Shown here: positions 1 through 11,591 of the stretch, in pieces
Layout: the number at the start of each line of letters is the position of its first letter
How positions within the stretch are numbered: the first letter of the stretch is position 1
Notes under the pieces: generated by a model
What the model saw: the letters and a program-made list of their open reading frames with translations, nothing else
What the model was told of the DNA's origin: nothing
Databases searched by the model: none
DNA from: Corbicula japonica
Taxonomy: Eukaryota > Mollusca > Bivalvia > Venerida > Cyrenidae
Length of the DNA: 64,000 bases
Direction of reading: 5' to 3'
Assembly (NCBI GenBank): GCA_038501625.1
Contig: JAZAYU010000006.1
Span: 15,130,638-15,194,637 of the forward strand
Program-made: the position numbers and the translations under genes

Positions 1-249
1 CACACATCCTATTTCTGGAACAAAGTGGGGCATGGATGTTTCTAAATGTAATGTAAACAAATTTATTTTTTTAATTATTATGTAAATAACTGAAACAATT
101 TTTTTTTATAACACGTTTACCATCAGAATCATAATAATAGTAAAACTTCCTTCATAATTAGGCTTATATTAAATATAGAACTGTAGATTGCAATCGAAGT
201 AATGCCCATTTAGGGGAATGATACAACTACACTGTAATTTATACTTTTT

Positions 250-494
250 TTAACCATTTTCTCCATATGTATGACTTCTTTCCGGGTGTGCAACCAGTGT
301 AGATCCAGATCAGCCGGCACAGATGTGCCATCTGATCAGGATCTACACTGTTCGCTTTTTTGATTTATTAGATTATTTCTGATCAAAAAGTGATCAGTGC
401 AGATCCTTATCAGATGACACAGATGTGCTGTCTGATCTGGATCTACTCTGGTGGCACATCGGTAAAAAGGTGTATATATGGAGGAAAGGGTTAA
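250..494. repeat. Family A palindromic MITE (TTAA-bounded), full copy
   Basis: Family description. A typical copy is about 240 bp and runs TTAACCCTTTCCTCCATATA ... TATATGGAGGAAAGGGTTAA. Between the ends lie two blocks of about 56 bp (GTAGATCCAGATCAGCCGGC ... GATCAGGATCTGCACTG). Each block is itself an imperfect palindrome, and the two are inverted relative to each other around a TTGGTCAGAAATAACCTAA centre. TTAA at both ends and CCC-starting inverted repeats match TTAA-targeting transposons (piggyBac type). No protein is encoded; short open frames such as VDPDQLAHPC recur because the repeat recurs. Confidence 0.9.
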
Positions 495-535
495 CTGAAG
501 AAAAACCATGGTTAATCATTGTGTGCTCTTTTCAG

Positions 536-3500
536 AACCCACTTTGTTACAGCCTACACCTCTGTCAGAGCTGAAAAAAGACAAGGCCTACTTTAAAATG
601 TTGGTGAAAAGGGACAAAGACTTCGAAATCCAGCGGAAAAAGAATGACAAGGTACAGCTTGATTATTTTGGTCAGATAATGGGCATCCATTTCTGTTTAA
701 CCCTTTCCTCCATTATAAATACACATTTTTACACATGTGTGACCAGTGTAAATCAGATCAGCCAGCACATCTGTGCCGTCGGATTGGGATCTGGACAGAT
801 GTGCCAGCTGATCTGGATCTAAACTGTTCACTCATGCATTAAAGGTGTATCTATGGAGGAAAGGGTTAAGCTGTCTTAAAAAACCTTTTTCCACATAGAT
901 ACATCCTTGACACTCGGGGAAAAAACCTGTATAATTATAATGGAGTCAAGCCTTGAAAACAAGCAATGAAAAGTTCTCTAAAGATCAGTTCAGTAAATAA
1001 GAAATAGTGAGTTTATTTACAAAAATTTCCAGTTGATAAAGAAAATGTTCTTTCTTTATTGCCAACCGAAAATCTCGGATTGTTGTAGGCGCAGGACAAC
1101 ATGAGAGAACTTCACGCTATTCAGGAGGACAAGCTTCTGGCACAGCACCAGAAGGAGAAGCAGGCCCTCGAGAAGGCACATAGCAAAAATGTGAAGAAGG
1201 CAAACAAGAATGGCTCCATTGACCCAATCATGAGACAGAATGCTGAAGAAATGGCAAAACTTGAGAGGGAACATGAAGAACGGGTATATTTGTCTCCGCT
1301 GTGTTCTGTGTTTATATAGAAGCATCAGACATGTACAGACTAATTCAGTTTTATAAACCTCTCGAAAAATTTACCTCTCCGGACATTGTATGTATCTGCA
1401 TCTGAGTCGTGAATGACAAGTTTTTTAAATATTTAAGATTGTTGCCCCTTTTGATTTAAAATTTAAGTCAGTACCTGAAAAAGTGTCTTATATAGTTTTG
1501 GATTTGAAATGTTGCCATTATTCCCAGGTTCAGTCTTTATTGTGCTGTTGCTTTTTTACACAATATTCCTCTTTTTAACTTTGAATGTTTAAGTTAAAAC
1601 TTTTATTATGTAATTTGCTGCATAAGTGTTTGCCATCACTTTTATGTTAACAATGCACTCAATATATCCACTGAATGTTTTTGGTAACTCTTTGTATCAA
1701 ATATAGTGCCTTAACTTCTTGCAGTTAAAGGTTTGTTTAGAGGCATGACTGGGGTTCACTAATAGTTTTAGTTAAGACTAATATTTGAATGTTACAGTCC
1801 AGAGCATTACGGAAGTCGCAGGCAGAGAACTTTGTCGCGATGTGCAAGGACCATTTCCAGAGTGAACTAGAGATCTACATGAAGCACAGTCCGGCTATCT
1901 ATGAAACTCTGAAACAAGTGATGGACCAAAACCACAAAGAGCATGAACAAAGGCTCAAGGTAAGTCTCTACAAATATCTGAAAGATAGTCGGCTAGAAGG
2001 CTGGAAGATAACCCTTTATTTCATTTATAGGGTTTCATCCTGTGTGGGACCAGGGTCGATCCAGATCAGTCAACACAGATATGCCAGCATCTACACTGTT
2101 CGCCAAAGGATAACAGCCATAATCCATTTGGGGGGTTTAAATGAGGACTGTAAAATATGCCAGCTGTTTTTGTTCTCTTCAAGATTTTGAAATTTCTCAT
2201 TATGCATTCTTTCTTCTTATGACTGTTTGGCAGTGCTGTGAGGTTGTTTTATCTCAGGGTCCAAGATCATAAAACTGAGATTTGAGACTGGCTTTCAGAT
2301 TTAGTTTTATGATGTTGGGCCCTGGTTTATCCTGATTTCTGTATTTGACATGTTTATGACAGGCTATACATGACCAGGAAGTTAAGGATCTGACCAAGAG
2401 GATGGATGCTCAAACCAAGGAAGAGATGAGAAATCTACAGAAAATACACAGTGATAAACAAGCTTTCAACAGGTTCGTACTGTGCCTGAGTCACCCTCAT
2501 ACAGACAGTGAAACATATCAGCATCCTTTCTCCCCTTTGTAAATTCGTAAATCCATCAGTAAACTGTAGATTTCGAAAAATATTACCAGAAACACTTTGC
2601 ATGGTATTTAATATCTCAAAGCTTTAATACCTCTGTAGTTCTCGATTTTTGTGTACGCTCATTGTTCAGTGGCAGTAAACGTGGCCATTACACTATGAAT
2701 ACTAGTGCGCGACGTTACGTTGCGATTGATGACGTCATCAAAAGGGCACCTAACGTAACGTGATTTATGTTAGCGATTTGATTCAGGATCTAGTAGAGTT
2801 ACAGATTGAGCAAGACGTGATGACATGACAGTTTTCAGATGATCTTAACCCTTTCCTCCATATACATGCCTTTATGGCATGGGCAAACAGTGTAGATCCT
2901 GATCAGCCGGCACATCCGTAAAAGCATATATATGGAAGAAAGGGTTAACAATTTCACAAAACAATAGTGAATATACGCATGATGATAACAAAAACATTAC
3001 AAGGGGAATCAATATATCCAGTACTGTTGGAATGAACTGACAGTATGATCAGGATTAACTCGTCATTCCTTTATGTCTCATGTGTGATAATGGTAGATCC
3101 AGATCAGCCAGCACATCATGCAGTCAGATCTGGATCAACACTCACTTCTTGGTCAGAAATAATTTTATGCATCCAAAAAAGGAAGTTTAGATCCTGATCA
3201 AACTAGACAGATGTGCAGGATGATCAGGATCTTTAGTGGCTGGACATGGGATATAAGCTTTTCCATAGAGTTCAGAGTTAAGTAGTAGAAGCATGTGAAA
3301 TAAAGACAATAACTTTACTGCTTGTGACCCAGGTGACATCATTAAGCACAATAATTTTTGTGCTCATCATCTGATTTGGAAAAACACGCACAAGTTTAGT
3401 ATTTTTAGGGCTTTGCTGAGAGCAGTACCTATTTTCATGAGTATGCCTTACATCCCATGTGTGACTAGTGTTGATCCATGCAGTCTGAACAGGTTTAACA

Positions 3501-6500
3501 CTGTTCCTTTTATGTTCATTATGTTATATTTAGACTGAAGGAATTTACAGGCTGATCCAGATCAACAGTTTTGTGTAATTAAGAGTTTACTTTGAGGGAA
3601 AGGATTTGCTGATTCAATCTTAACAAATACTGCACTTTTGAACTTTATTATTATAATATAAAAGAGTAACAAACCTAATACGTGTTCCTCTTACTTTTAT
3701 TTTCAGATTAAAACGAGAAAACCAGAAAAAACATATAGATACAGTAGTTAATGAAAGACAAAAGGTAAGTTTTTTACCAGTGTGAATTGAACTTTACATG
3801 TACTTCACAGTCGTTTGTTTAAGTTGTATATGTTGAGCACCTCTTAGCTATGGGGGCATGGAGAGGTGCTGACTTCAAATCCTAAATTACCTCACTTTAG
3901 CTTAAGCTTTGTATACTTGTTATTCATTATTGTTATCCGTCATATCCCTAAAATTATTAAATGGGTCATCAGAATTAATTATATACTCGACAAAAGCTGT
4001 GTTAAAAATCATTTTAGAGGAGTCATATAATTTATGTTAAATGAACACCCATGGTGTATCTTGCTAAAGTGTACTGGACCCATTTTATTTCAGTTTCTGC
4101 TTGTCCATTCATTGTTTCTATGATACTTTTACAGAATTTTTTTAAATACAAATGTGTTGACTTAGCAGTGTAGATCCAGATAATATTTTGCGGATGCACA
4201 AGCTGATCTGGATCTACATTGGTCCCAGATGTGACAAAAGCTGGACTTAACACTTAAAGGGTTGGTGAGTTTTATGTAAGGATTAAAGAAAGGCTAAAAC
4301 CTTAAAAAATAATTTTACTCAATTTCAGTTGAAAGAAATTTTAGATCTCCGATTAGATGAGTTACGGAAGAAGTTAGATGTGATCAAGGAAGATTTGGAG
4401 AGAGATAGACACTTAGTGAGTACATTTTCATACATCTCCTGTCTGCTCTTGGTGCCTTTTTAACCCTTTCCTTTATATATACGCATTTTTACGCATGTGT
4501 GACTAGTGTAGATCCAGATCAGCCGGCACATCTGTGCCGTTTGATCAGGATCTGCACAGGTTGCATTTTGGTCACAAATAACCTAACAAATAAAAAGCGA
4601 ACAGTTTAGATCCTGATCAGATGGCCCTCACAATTAAGGTATATCTATGGAGGAAAGGGTATCATAATAATCATTTATTGTTATAGTAATTAAATTTGCC
4701 ATTTCATATAGTCTTTTTGGGATGTGATTTTGGTGATCTTTCATACCCCACCTTATAGAGGTAGGAGACATAGAATGGTCTTAGTGTATTTGTCTGTCTG
4801 TCAGTCTCTCCATCTGTGTGTATATCCAGATTTCAAGTCTGCTCCATAACTTCCTAACCCCTGGGAAGAATTTTATTAAACTTTGTTCAAATGTTCACCC
4901 CATCAACACAATGTGAAAAACCTATGTTCCAACCTGGCCAGCTCAAGGCCAAGGTCATAAGTGGAGGTCAAAAGTTTAAACCATTTACAGTTAAACCTTG
5001 ATAATTCAAACTTCGATAATTCGAACACTGTAGATATTTCAAACTCGTATCTCGGTCTTGGCAAAATACCTATATACCTAATATGCGTTAACATTCGATA
5101 ATTCAAACACCCGATATTTTGAACTTCAAACTCAAAGTCCAGTCCGTCCTTTTCATTTTCTATTAATTTCACTCTCGACATTTCGAACTCCTTTGAAATT
5201 TATCGCTCAAAATTATTTCATGTAAAAGTTTTCACACTTCAAGCGGATAACAATAGCGGCGCCATATGATTAGCACACATTCTGAACTGAAACATATCAG
5301 GCAATGTGATACCCGTTACAAAAAAATGATATTAAGTTTTTTGATCTCATTAAAATCAGATCAGAAATATAATTAAAGGAAATCTTAAATACATGTAATT
5401 AAGACTTGCAAACTGAATTTGCAAACTAAAATTGATAGAATATAATATTTTGTGATACCGAACACCAAAATTATCATATCGAAATTATATCTTATCAGAC
5501 TTTGTTAGGAGAGTGGCCATTCAAACAAGTATGGCAGAGTTTGTAAATCAAACATTTGTGACGTGGAGATTCGTGATTTGTTCTATTGTAGACTTCGTAT
5601 TTTATTAATGTCAAAATATATTCCAGTTACTTACATCTATATATTTGAACATGCATATATAGCTTTTGAAAATAAAAATAAATAAATATTTTTTATAATG
5701 TCTTCTATTTTCACTTATAAAAGATAATAAAGATCAATAGACCTTAAATCGTGAACAAACAATATCCAATTCCAACCGGCTGACAGACCTTTGATAATTC
5801 AAACTGCCGATAATTCGAACATTTTTACACGGTCCTGTCGAGTTCAAATTATTGAGGTTCGACTATATTTTGTGTTGGCCCCATGACTTCTAAACCCCTT
5901 TCATGAAACTGGTCAAATTCCCACATCCATGCTATCTGATCAGAATTTACAGTTTGTTTTTAAATACATTAGGTTATTTCTGACCAAGATGCGACAAGTG
6001 GGGATCCAGATCAGATGGCACAGAGGATCCAGATCAGATGGCACAGATGGGCCAGCTGATCTGGATTTACACTGGTTGCAATTGTGGATCAAATCAGCAA
6101 CATGATCAGATCACAGTACACTGCGAACTCTTTATAACGCGCTTCGTTTAATTCCGCGCTCCATTATAACGCGGTCGTACCGTGGATCCCCCCCTTTTTT
6201 TTTCTAAGTCCATTTTTTACCATGAAACGGCAAAAAATCGAAACCGGAAGTCACAATTGTAACATGTACACAAATGACGCACACATTTTTCCCTAAAACA
6301 ACCGTGTTTTAACACCTTTCCCAGTGACAGATAACAGCCCGGGGCAAACTTGTGAATGCATACTTACTGTTTAATTTTATCATTAATCCATTACTAAATT
6401 CGATTGTCTCTATAATTATCACATAATCCGCACAATTCAGAAAGAAACAAAAAATTATTCCCAGTCATGTTTTAAAACCTGTCGGTAGTTCATTGATGTA

Positions 6501-7419
6501 CATTTTGCTTTGATCCGCCTTCTTGTTAATTTCATGGAGGTTGCATTTTTTGACTATGGATGTAAACAGCGATAATATCTGTCAATGAAATGCGACTTCA
6601 AAGAAAAATGTCGGCTCGTATCGAGACTGTGATGTTTTGTCGGCTCTGCTATGAAATCGTTTGATCTACAAGAAGAGTGTACGTGACATTTGTCATTTTT
6701 TTAGCTGGTTTAAGTTGGTTGATGATGCAACAATACTGAAATATTACACTGGAGATAAAATTAGGATGTAATTTATAAATTATGGAATATGTTCACGATG
6801 GTTAGTGTTTTAATATTTATTTTACATTTACGTTTGTAAATGTCAGAGTTTGTGTCATAAAATAATTAAAATTTCTGCAAGCATCTAAACAAACTAGATA
6901 TACGGTCTTTAATTCCATTACAATAAATTAAGGCCTATACGATTTTGATCTTGGTGTTATTAGTCAGTCTCTTGCCGTTTTGCTTTTTTTATTTGAAATT
7001 TGGTAATTGTGTGTCTTGTAAGAAATATTATTTGTCGAGTACAGTGTGGGGAACGTAGAATTATGCATAATCTCTTTAGTTGTGTATTAGGTTGTATATT
7101 TGCGCGGGAAAATCGGGTCATGTATTTTTCACGGGAAAATCGGGACATGTATTTTGCGCGGGAAAATATAACGCGGATTCACTTATTAACGCGGTCGGGA
7201 TGATGGACCCGCTATACCACGTTATAAAGAGTTTGCAGTGTATGTTGTTTCTCCTGTTTTCAGACTGAAAGACAACACCAGGAGCAATTTACAGAGAAAT
7301 GCAACAAAATACGGGAACAACATCGCCACTTGTTAGAAATGGACTTTTCTGCGACCAAACTATCCCACTGTAGCACTGTCAATGGCAATGAGGAGCACAT
7401 CATCAAAACCCAGTTATAG
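536..7419 (+). CDS. PLCB: Phospholipase C beta, C-terminal coiled-coil region (3' part of gene, seven coding exons)
   Basis: Partial gene whose 5' exons lie left of the window. Exons with AG/GT borders and matching phases: 536-651, 1095-1283, 1798-1959, 2363-2472, 3707-3764, 4329-4415, 7264-7419 (stop TAG). They join to about 291 residues. The sequence is highly charged and helical (SELKKDKAYFKMLVKRDKDF early, then long K/E/R/Q-rich stretches), as in the distal C-terminal domain of Gq-regulated PLC beta, which hydrolyses PIP2 to IP3 and diacylglycerol. That domain gives membrane binding and Gq GTPase activation. The X/Y catalytic domains are not in the window. The protein ends KTQL, a class I PDZ ligand similar to the NTQL end known for vertebrate PLCB3. 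The start of exon 2 could be 1089 instead of 1095 (two residues longer). The family call is strong; the paralogue is less certain, with a PLCB1-3-like type favoured by the tail. Confidence 0.85.
697..869. repeat. Family A palindromic MITE, internally deleted
   Basis: TTAACCCTTTCCTCC to GGAGGAAAGGGTTAA; 173 bp, lacking the central part and one inner palindrome. It begins 45 bp after the PLCB exon ending at 651. Confidence 0.88.
2845..2948. repeat. Family A palindromic MITE, 104-bp deletion form
   Basis: Both TTAA ends are intact; only half of one inner palindrome remains. Confidence 0.85.
3055..3281. repeat. Family A palindromic MITE, decayed
   Basis: TTAACTC and GAGTTAA ends; inner GTAGATCCAGATCAGCCAGC and GATCAGGATC blocks are recognisable. 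In the PLCB intron before 3707. A further decayed piece follows at about 3440-3600. Confidence 0.65.
4460..4661. repeat. Family A palindromic MITE
   Basis: TTAACCCTTTCCTTTATATA to ATCTATGGAGGAAAGGGT. The right TTAA is lost; the second inner palindrome is shortened. A decayed copy also lies at about 4100-4262. Confidence 0.85.
4795..5925. repeat. Single unit of the 51474-type repeat, split by the pogo-like element
   Basis: The left half (about 4795-4987) has CATAACTTCCTAACCCCTGG and TGTTCCAACCTGGCCAGCTC. The right half (5866-5925) resumes with TTTTGTGTTGGCCCCATGAC and TCATGAAACTGGTCAAAT. The 878-bp element at 4988-5865 separates them, dating the insertion after the repeat. Confidence 0.55.
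4988..5865. mobile_element. Pogo/Tc1-mariner-like non-autonomous element
   Basis: The ends are CAGTTAAACCTTGATAATTC on the left and the reverse complement TAGTCGAACCTCAATAATTT on the right, each flanked by TA. The subterminal AATTCGAAC motif repeats several times at both ends. The 878-bp interior has no transposase. It is inserted in a tandem-cored repeat whose halves are seen at about 4860-4985 and 5868-5925, in the PLCB intron before the last exon. Confidence 0.75.
6119..7240. mobile_element. TA-flanked element with TTTATAACGCG inverted repeats
   Basis: The left end is CACTGCGAACTCTTTATAAC and the right end is the reverse complement CACTGCAAACTCTTTATAAC; both are bounded by TA (6117-6118, 7241-7242). 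Further GCGCGGGAAAAT motifs repeat near the right end (about 7100-7170). The length is 1122 bp and no transposase is visible. It lies in the PLCB intron, and its right end is only 23 bp from the last exon. Pogo/Tc1-mariner-like by ends and target. Confidence 0.78.
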
Positions 7420-7599
7420 CAGTGTCTCGTTACCATGGAGATTTGAAGTTGTTTCTATAGCAACAGGGAAAGGTTGCAAGTTCTTGCGATATGCACAAAA
7501 CAATGGATTCAAAAACTATTTTATTTATAAGTTACATATTTTCTTTATGTTTTATTCAATGAAGAACCCGCAAAATTAATACTTGACTTCATGTGATAC

Positions 7600-7815
7600 G
7601 CTTATATCCAGTGTGTGTGGCCAGATCCAGATCAGTTTGCACATACATGCCATCTGATCATAATCTACAATACTTGCTACTTGATCAGAAATAATCTTAT
7701 GAATCTAAAAGCAGCTTGTGTATATCCTGATCAGACTTCATGGGTATGGTTACAGATCTAGATTTACACTAGTTGCACATGTGATAAAAGTTGTATCCAC
7801 GGAGATTAAGGGTGA
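7600..7815. repeat. Family A palindromic MITE, decayed, in the PLCB 3' flank
   Basis: The CAGATCCAGATCAGTTTGCA block and the TATCCTGATCAGACTTCATG block remain, with degenerate ends. It begins about 180 bp after the PLCB stop, so it may lie in the 3'UTR. Confidence 0.6.
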
Positions 7816-8122
7816 AAGTTTGATTTACTCACTTGGTAGTGAGCTGTTGTGGTTGAGGTTTGTCCAGTGTTTTCATCCTTCTGCTGTTATCCTTCTGACC
7901 ACAGAAATTCTTTCTGACGAAGGTCAAGGTCAAAGCTTTAAGCCGAAGTTCTTCAGGTTGCTCAGAATGTTTTTCTCGATCTCAGGGCGTCAGACTCTAG
8001 TTACCAGAATAAATGCAACAAAAACTGACTGTTTTGATCTAAAAGTGGTTAGATTATTTTTGACAATTTACATTTGTTCTGCTGGACTGCCCACAATTCA
8101 GGTGAGCTATTGAAGGTCACCA

Positions 8123-8270
8123 GGCCCAAAGGTTATAAAACTGAGAATGGAAACCAGTCTCAAATCTCAAGGATCTGATTGGCTGAAATGGTGACTGGAC
8201 ACCACATCAGCCAATCAGATGCTTGAGATTTGAGGCGGGTTTCTAATCTTAGTTTTATGATCTTGGGCCC
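8123..8270. repeat. Family B palindromic MITE
   Basis: GGCCCAAAGGTTATAAAACT to TTTATGATCTTGGGCCC; both arms complete. Confidence 0.87.
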
Positions 8271-8509
8271 AGATCTTTTTGTTTTATGTTAAAGAAAAAT
8301 TATAATTTGATTATTTGCTATCATCATTTTGTCTGTACATCTTTTTTTTGATTTCTCAGGTTTTGTTATGTCTTATACAACCATACATGTACCAATGCAT
8401 CATTTAATTACACTTTGACATGAGAAAATGAGTCTTTGAGAAGTTGATTTAATTTCTTAAAATCCTGCTATAAGGTTATGAAACTAAGACCAATTTACAA
8501 AACTGTCTT

Positions 8510-8646
8510 TTAACCCTGTACTCAACATTTATGCCTTTTATCACATGTGCCAACAGTGTAGATCCAGATCAGACAGCATGAATGTGCCAGCTGATTAGGA
8601 TCTACACATTAGGCCCACAGTCATATCCTATGTAGTAAAGGGTTAA
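8510..8646. repeat. Family A palindromic MITE, 137-bp form
   Basis: TTAACCCTGTACTC to GTAGTAAAGGGTTAA; one inner palindrome only. Confidence 0.8.
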
Positions 8647-8760
8647 AATCAAATTCTTATTAATCGGTTTTGAGATTCAATTGTGCTCAATTGCAACAAA
8701 AATCAGAATGCTGAGAACTAAGACTGGTCTCAATTCAAAGTTTTAAAACCTTGATTCCTG

Positions 8761-8868
8761 TGCCCAAGATCATAAAACTAAATCTGGAGACCAGTCACCA
8801 TTTCAGCCTATCAGATGCTTGAGATTTGAGACTGGTTTCCATTCTCAGTTTTAAAACCCCGGGACCTG
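8761..8868. repeat. Family B palindromic MITE, left arm shortened
   Basis: TGCCCAAGATCATAAAACTA to TTTTAAAACCCCGGGACC. Confidence 0.78.
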
Positions 8869-9116
8869 GTGAAAAAAGTAGATTCATGTCAGCCAGAAAA
8901 TATATAAACTACCACCAAAGATTTACTTTTTTGTGTTCTCAAGTTGATGTTTTCTTTGATGTTAAATGTACAGCAGCATAACCATTGGAAGACGGTTCCT
9001 ATTCTTGCCATTTCTGTGGTCAGGTTAAACAGTGGTCATATTGAACATAGTGCAAAACCAAAATTGTAAAGACATATTTATTTTTGACTAGATAACTGTT
9101 TGATTACTGTTGTTTG

Positions 9117-9328
9117 TTAACCCTTTCCTCCATATATACCATTTAGACGTGTTTGTGACCAGTGTAGAACCAGATCAGCTGGCACATCCATGCCTTCTGA
9201 TCAGGACCTGCACTGGTCGCTTTTTGGTCAGAAATAACCTAATAAAACAAATAGCGAACATTGCAAATCCATCTGGATTTGCACTGTTCGCCCATGCCAT
9301 AAAGGTGTGTATATAGAGGAAAGGATTA
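9117..9328. repeat. Family A palindromic MITE, full copy
   Basis: TTAACCCTTTCCTCCATATA to TATAGAGGAAAGGATTAA, TTAA on both sides. Confidence 0.88.
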
Positions 9329-9430
9329 AACAATAAATCTGAATGAAGAGAAAAAAATACAAATTACAAAGTTTTGCCTGGTGTTTCTTACATTGTTATG
9401 TCTGATTAAGGAGTATTTCTGCACAAATGT

Positions 9431-9659
9431 TTTAAACCCTTTACTTCATATATACGCCTTTTATTTCATGAAAAAACAGTGTAGATCCAGATCTGCAGGC
9501 ACGTCCGTTCAATCTGATCATGATCTGCACTGCTTGCTTTTTGGTCAGAAAAAAACATAATAAATAAAAAAGTGATTAGTGTAGACAGGTGTGTGGGCCG
9601 ATCTGGATCTACGCTGTTCGCCTATGCCATATAGGTGTATATATGGAGGGAAGAGTTAA
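9431..9659. repeat. Family A palindromic MITE, full copy
   Basis: TTAAACCCTTTACTTC to TATGGAGGGAAGAGTTAA, 100 bp after the previous copy. Confidence 0.85.
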
Positions 9660-10250
9660 GACAATGTCTTATTTTCTAGCAATGTTCACAACATGACTTT
9701 GGTGCTCTAGAGATGTTCTCTACAATGTAATGGTACTAACACTGATTTTGATTGGTGTACTTTTATGGGGACAGATTTCTCTAAACTCCTGAACTTGTCA
9801 TTTTGTAAAACTGTATGATGTTTTCCTGTTACCTATCATTTCTTGGTGAATTTGATCACAGATTATTTATCACAAGTTCTGTTAACTTGCATTGACTATC
9901 AAAAGGGTAGTTTTATATGATATTTTCAAAAGGGCTATGTGGCAATATATAATATTGTAGACTGAATTATCTGCCCATGACAAATTGTTACATGTACATT
10001 ATTTTATTTAAAAGCCTTTGTGTTAGTTTTTTTATTCAGTTGTAAGTAGGTTCTAAAATCAAATGTATGGTAAATGAAATAGTTGTTGATGTTAATAGTT
10101 GACTAGCATTTCAAGAATTACAAATCAATACTGAAGATTAAAGTAATTGTAGTGTACTGTATTGACCCTTTAAGTGCAATGTTCATGATGCAAGTGTAGA
10201 ACCTGATCAGCCCTACATCTGTGCAGTCTGATCACATTCACACTGAGCAG

Positions 10251-10484
10251 TTAACCCTTTACACCATTAATACGGGTTTTATCACATGTGTGAACAGTGT
10301 AGATCTTAGTAACCAGCAGGTGTATTACATCCCATCAGGATTTATGATGTTCGCTTCTTGGTCTAATGATGAACAAAAAGCAAACAGTCCAGATCTAGTT
10401 TAGATTGCACAGATGTGCCTGCTGATCTGGATCTACACTTTTCACTCATAGATAACAGTCATATCCTGTAGAGTAAAGGGTTAA
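10251..10484. repeat. Family A palindromic MITE, full copy
   Basis: TTAACCCTTTACACC to GAGTAAAGGGTTAA; a fragment of another copy abuts on its left (about 10170-10250). Confidence 0.85.
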
Positions 10485-10727
10485 TAACATGATTAATAAA
10501 TTTATGTACAACAACCCATTGAGAAATGATAGGACCGGTTCATACCGGTTATTTCATTTAAGCAATTAAAGGGTTAAAAAAACTAGGTAGATAGGTTGTT
10601 TTGGCTAGTTCCGTATGTTTACATTCCAGTCATCCAGTGTCACAGTATTGTGATTGATATTTTCCATGTGTATATACATACTGTAGAGCTTGTCACACAC
10701 ATTTTTCTGATCTATTTTTTAAGTAGT

Positions 10728-11014
10728 TTTTCTTTGTTCAAGGAGAGAGGGGATTGAATTTTCTTTGTTCAAAGAGAGAGGGAATTTGAATTTTCTTTGT
10801 TCAAGGAGAGAGGGGATTTGAATTTTCTTTGTTCAAAGAGAGAGGGAATTTGAATTTTCTTTGTTCAAGGAGAGAGGGGATTTGAATTTTCTTTGTTCAA
10901 GGAGAGAGGGGATTTGAATTTTCTTTTTTCAAGGAGAGAGGGGATTTTAATTTTCTTTGTTCAATGAGAGAGGGGATTTGAATTTTCTTTGTTCAGTGAG
11001 AGAGGGGATTTGAA
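10728..11014. repeat. Minisatellite, 32 bp x 9
   Basis: Nine head-to-tail units (first 31 bp, rest 32 bp) read TTTTCTTTGTTCAAGGAGAG, then AGGGGATTTGAA. Units 2 and 4 share the same AAAGAGAGAGGGAATTTG variant, so a 64-bp step was also copied. No spacers are present, so it is not a CRISPR array. It lies 3' of PLCB. Confidence 0.95.
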
Positions 11015-11057
11015 CATTAAAAAATAGACTGGCAGCAAAAGCTGGATCTGAAGTTCC

Positions 11058-11303
11058 TTAACTCTTTACTCCATTTTACATGTCATTATGATATGAGCAT
11101 ACATTGTACGTAGATCCAGATCAGCCATCTGTGCCATCTGACCAGGATCTCCACTGTTCACTTTTTGGTCAGAAATAACCATATACAGTAAATAAAAAAG
11201 CTAACAGTGCAGATCCTGACAAGATGGCAGGTATGTGCTAGCTGATCTGCATCTACACTGTTCGCACATGCCATAAAATGCTTTTATATGGAGGAAATCG
11301 TTG
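11058..11303. repeat. Family A palindromic MITE
   Basis: TTAACTCTTTACTCC to TATATGGAGGAAATCGTTGA; the right TTAA is mutated. Confidence 0.8.
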
Positions 11304-11362
11304 ATTATTGTGGAAGTAACCATAGTTATAGTAAAAGATAATGACATTTGATTTTGCGTACC

Positions 11363-11591
11363 TTAACCCTATACTCCATTTGTTAGGGTTTATTTTATGT
11401 GCAACCAGTGTAGATCCAGATCATATGATCAGATCCATGCCATTTGATTAGGATCTACACTGGTCACTTCTTTGTCAGAAATAACCTAATTAATCAAAAG
11501 CAAAGATTGTTAATCCTTTTCAAAGGCATGGAAGTGGTAGCTGGTTTGGATCTACACTGTTTGCCCATATTCTATGGAGTAAAGGGATAAA
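11363..11591. repeat. Family A palindromic MITE
   Basis: TTAACCCTATACTCC to CTATGGAGTAAAGGGATAA; the second inner palindrome is degenerate. Confidence 0.78.

Noticed and set aside
7718..8113. 131-codon plus-strand frame downstream of PLCB
   Set aside because: Begins in a decayed Family A copy, with no recognisable domain or splice support.
10728..11014. CRISPR-like appearance of a regular 32-bp repeat
   Set aside because: Units are directly adjacent with no spacers, and the genome is animal.
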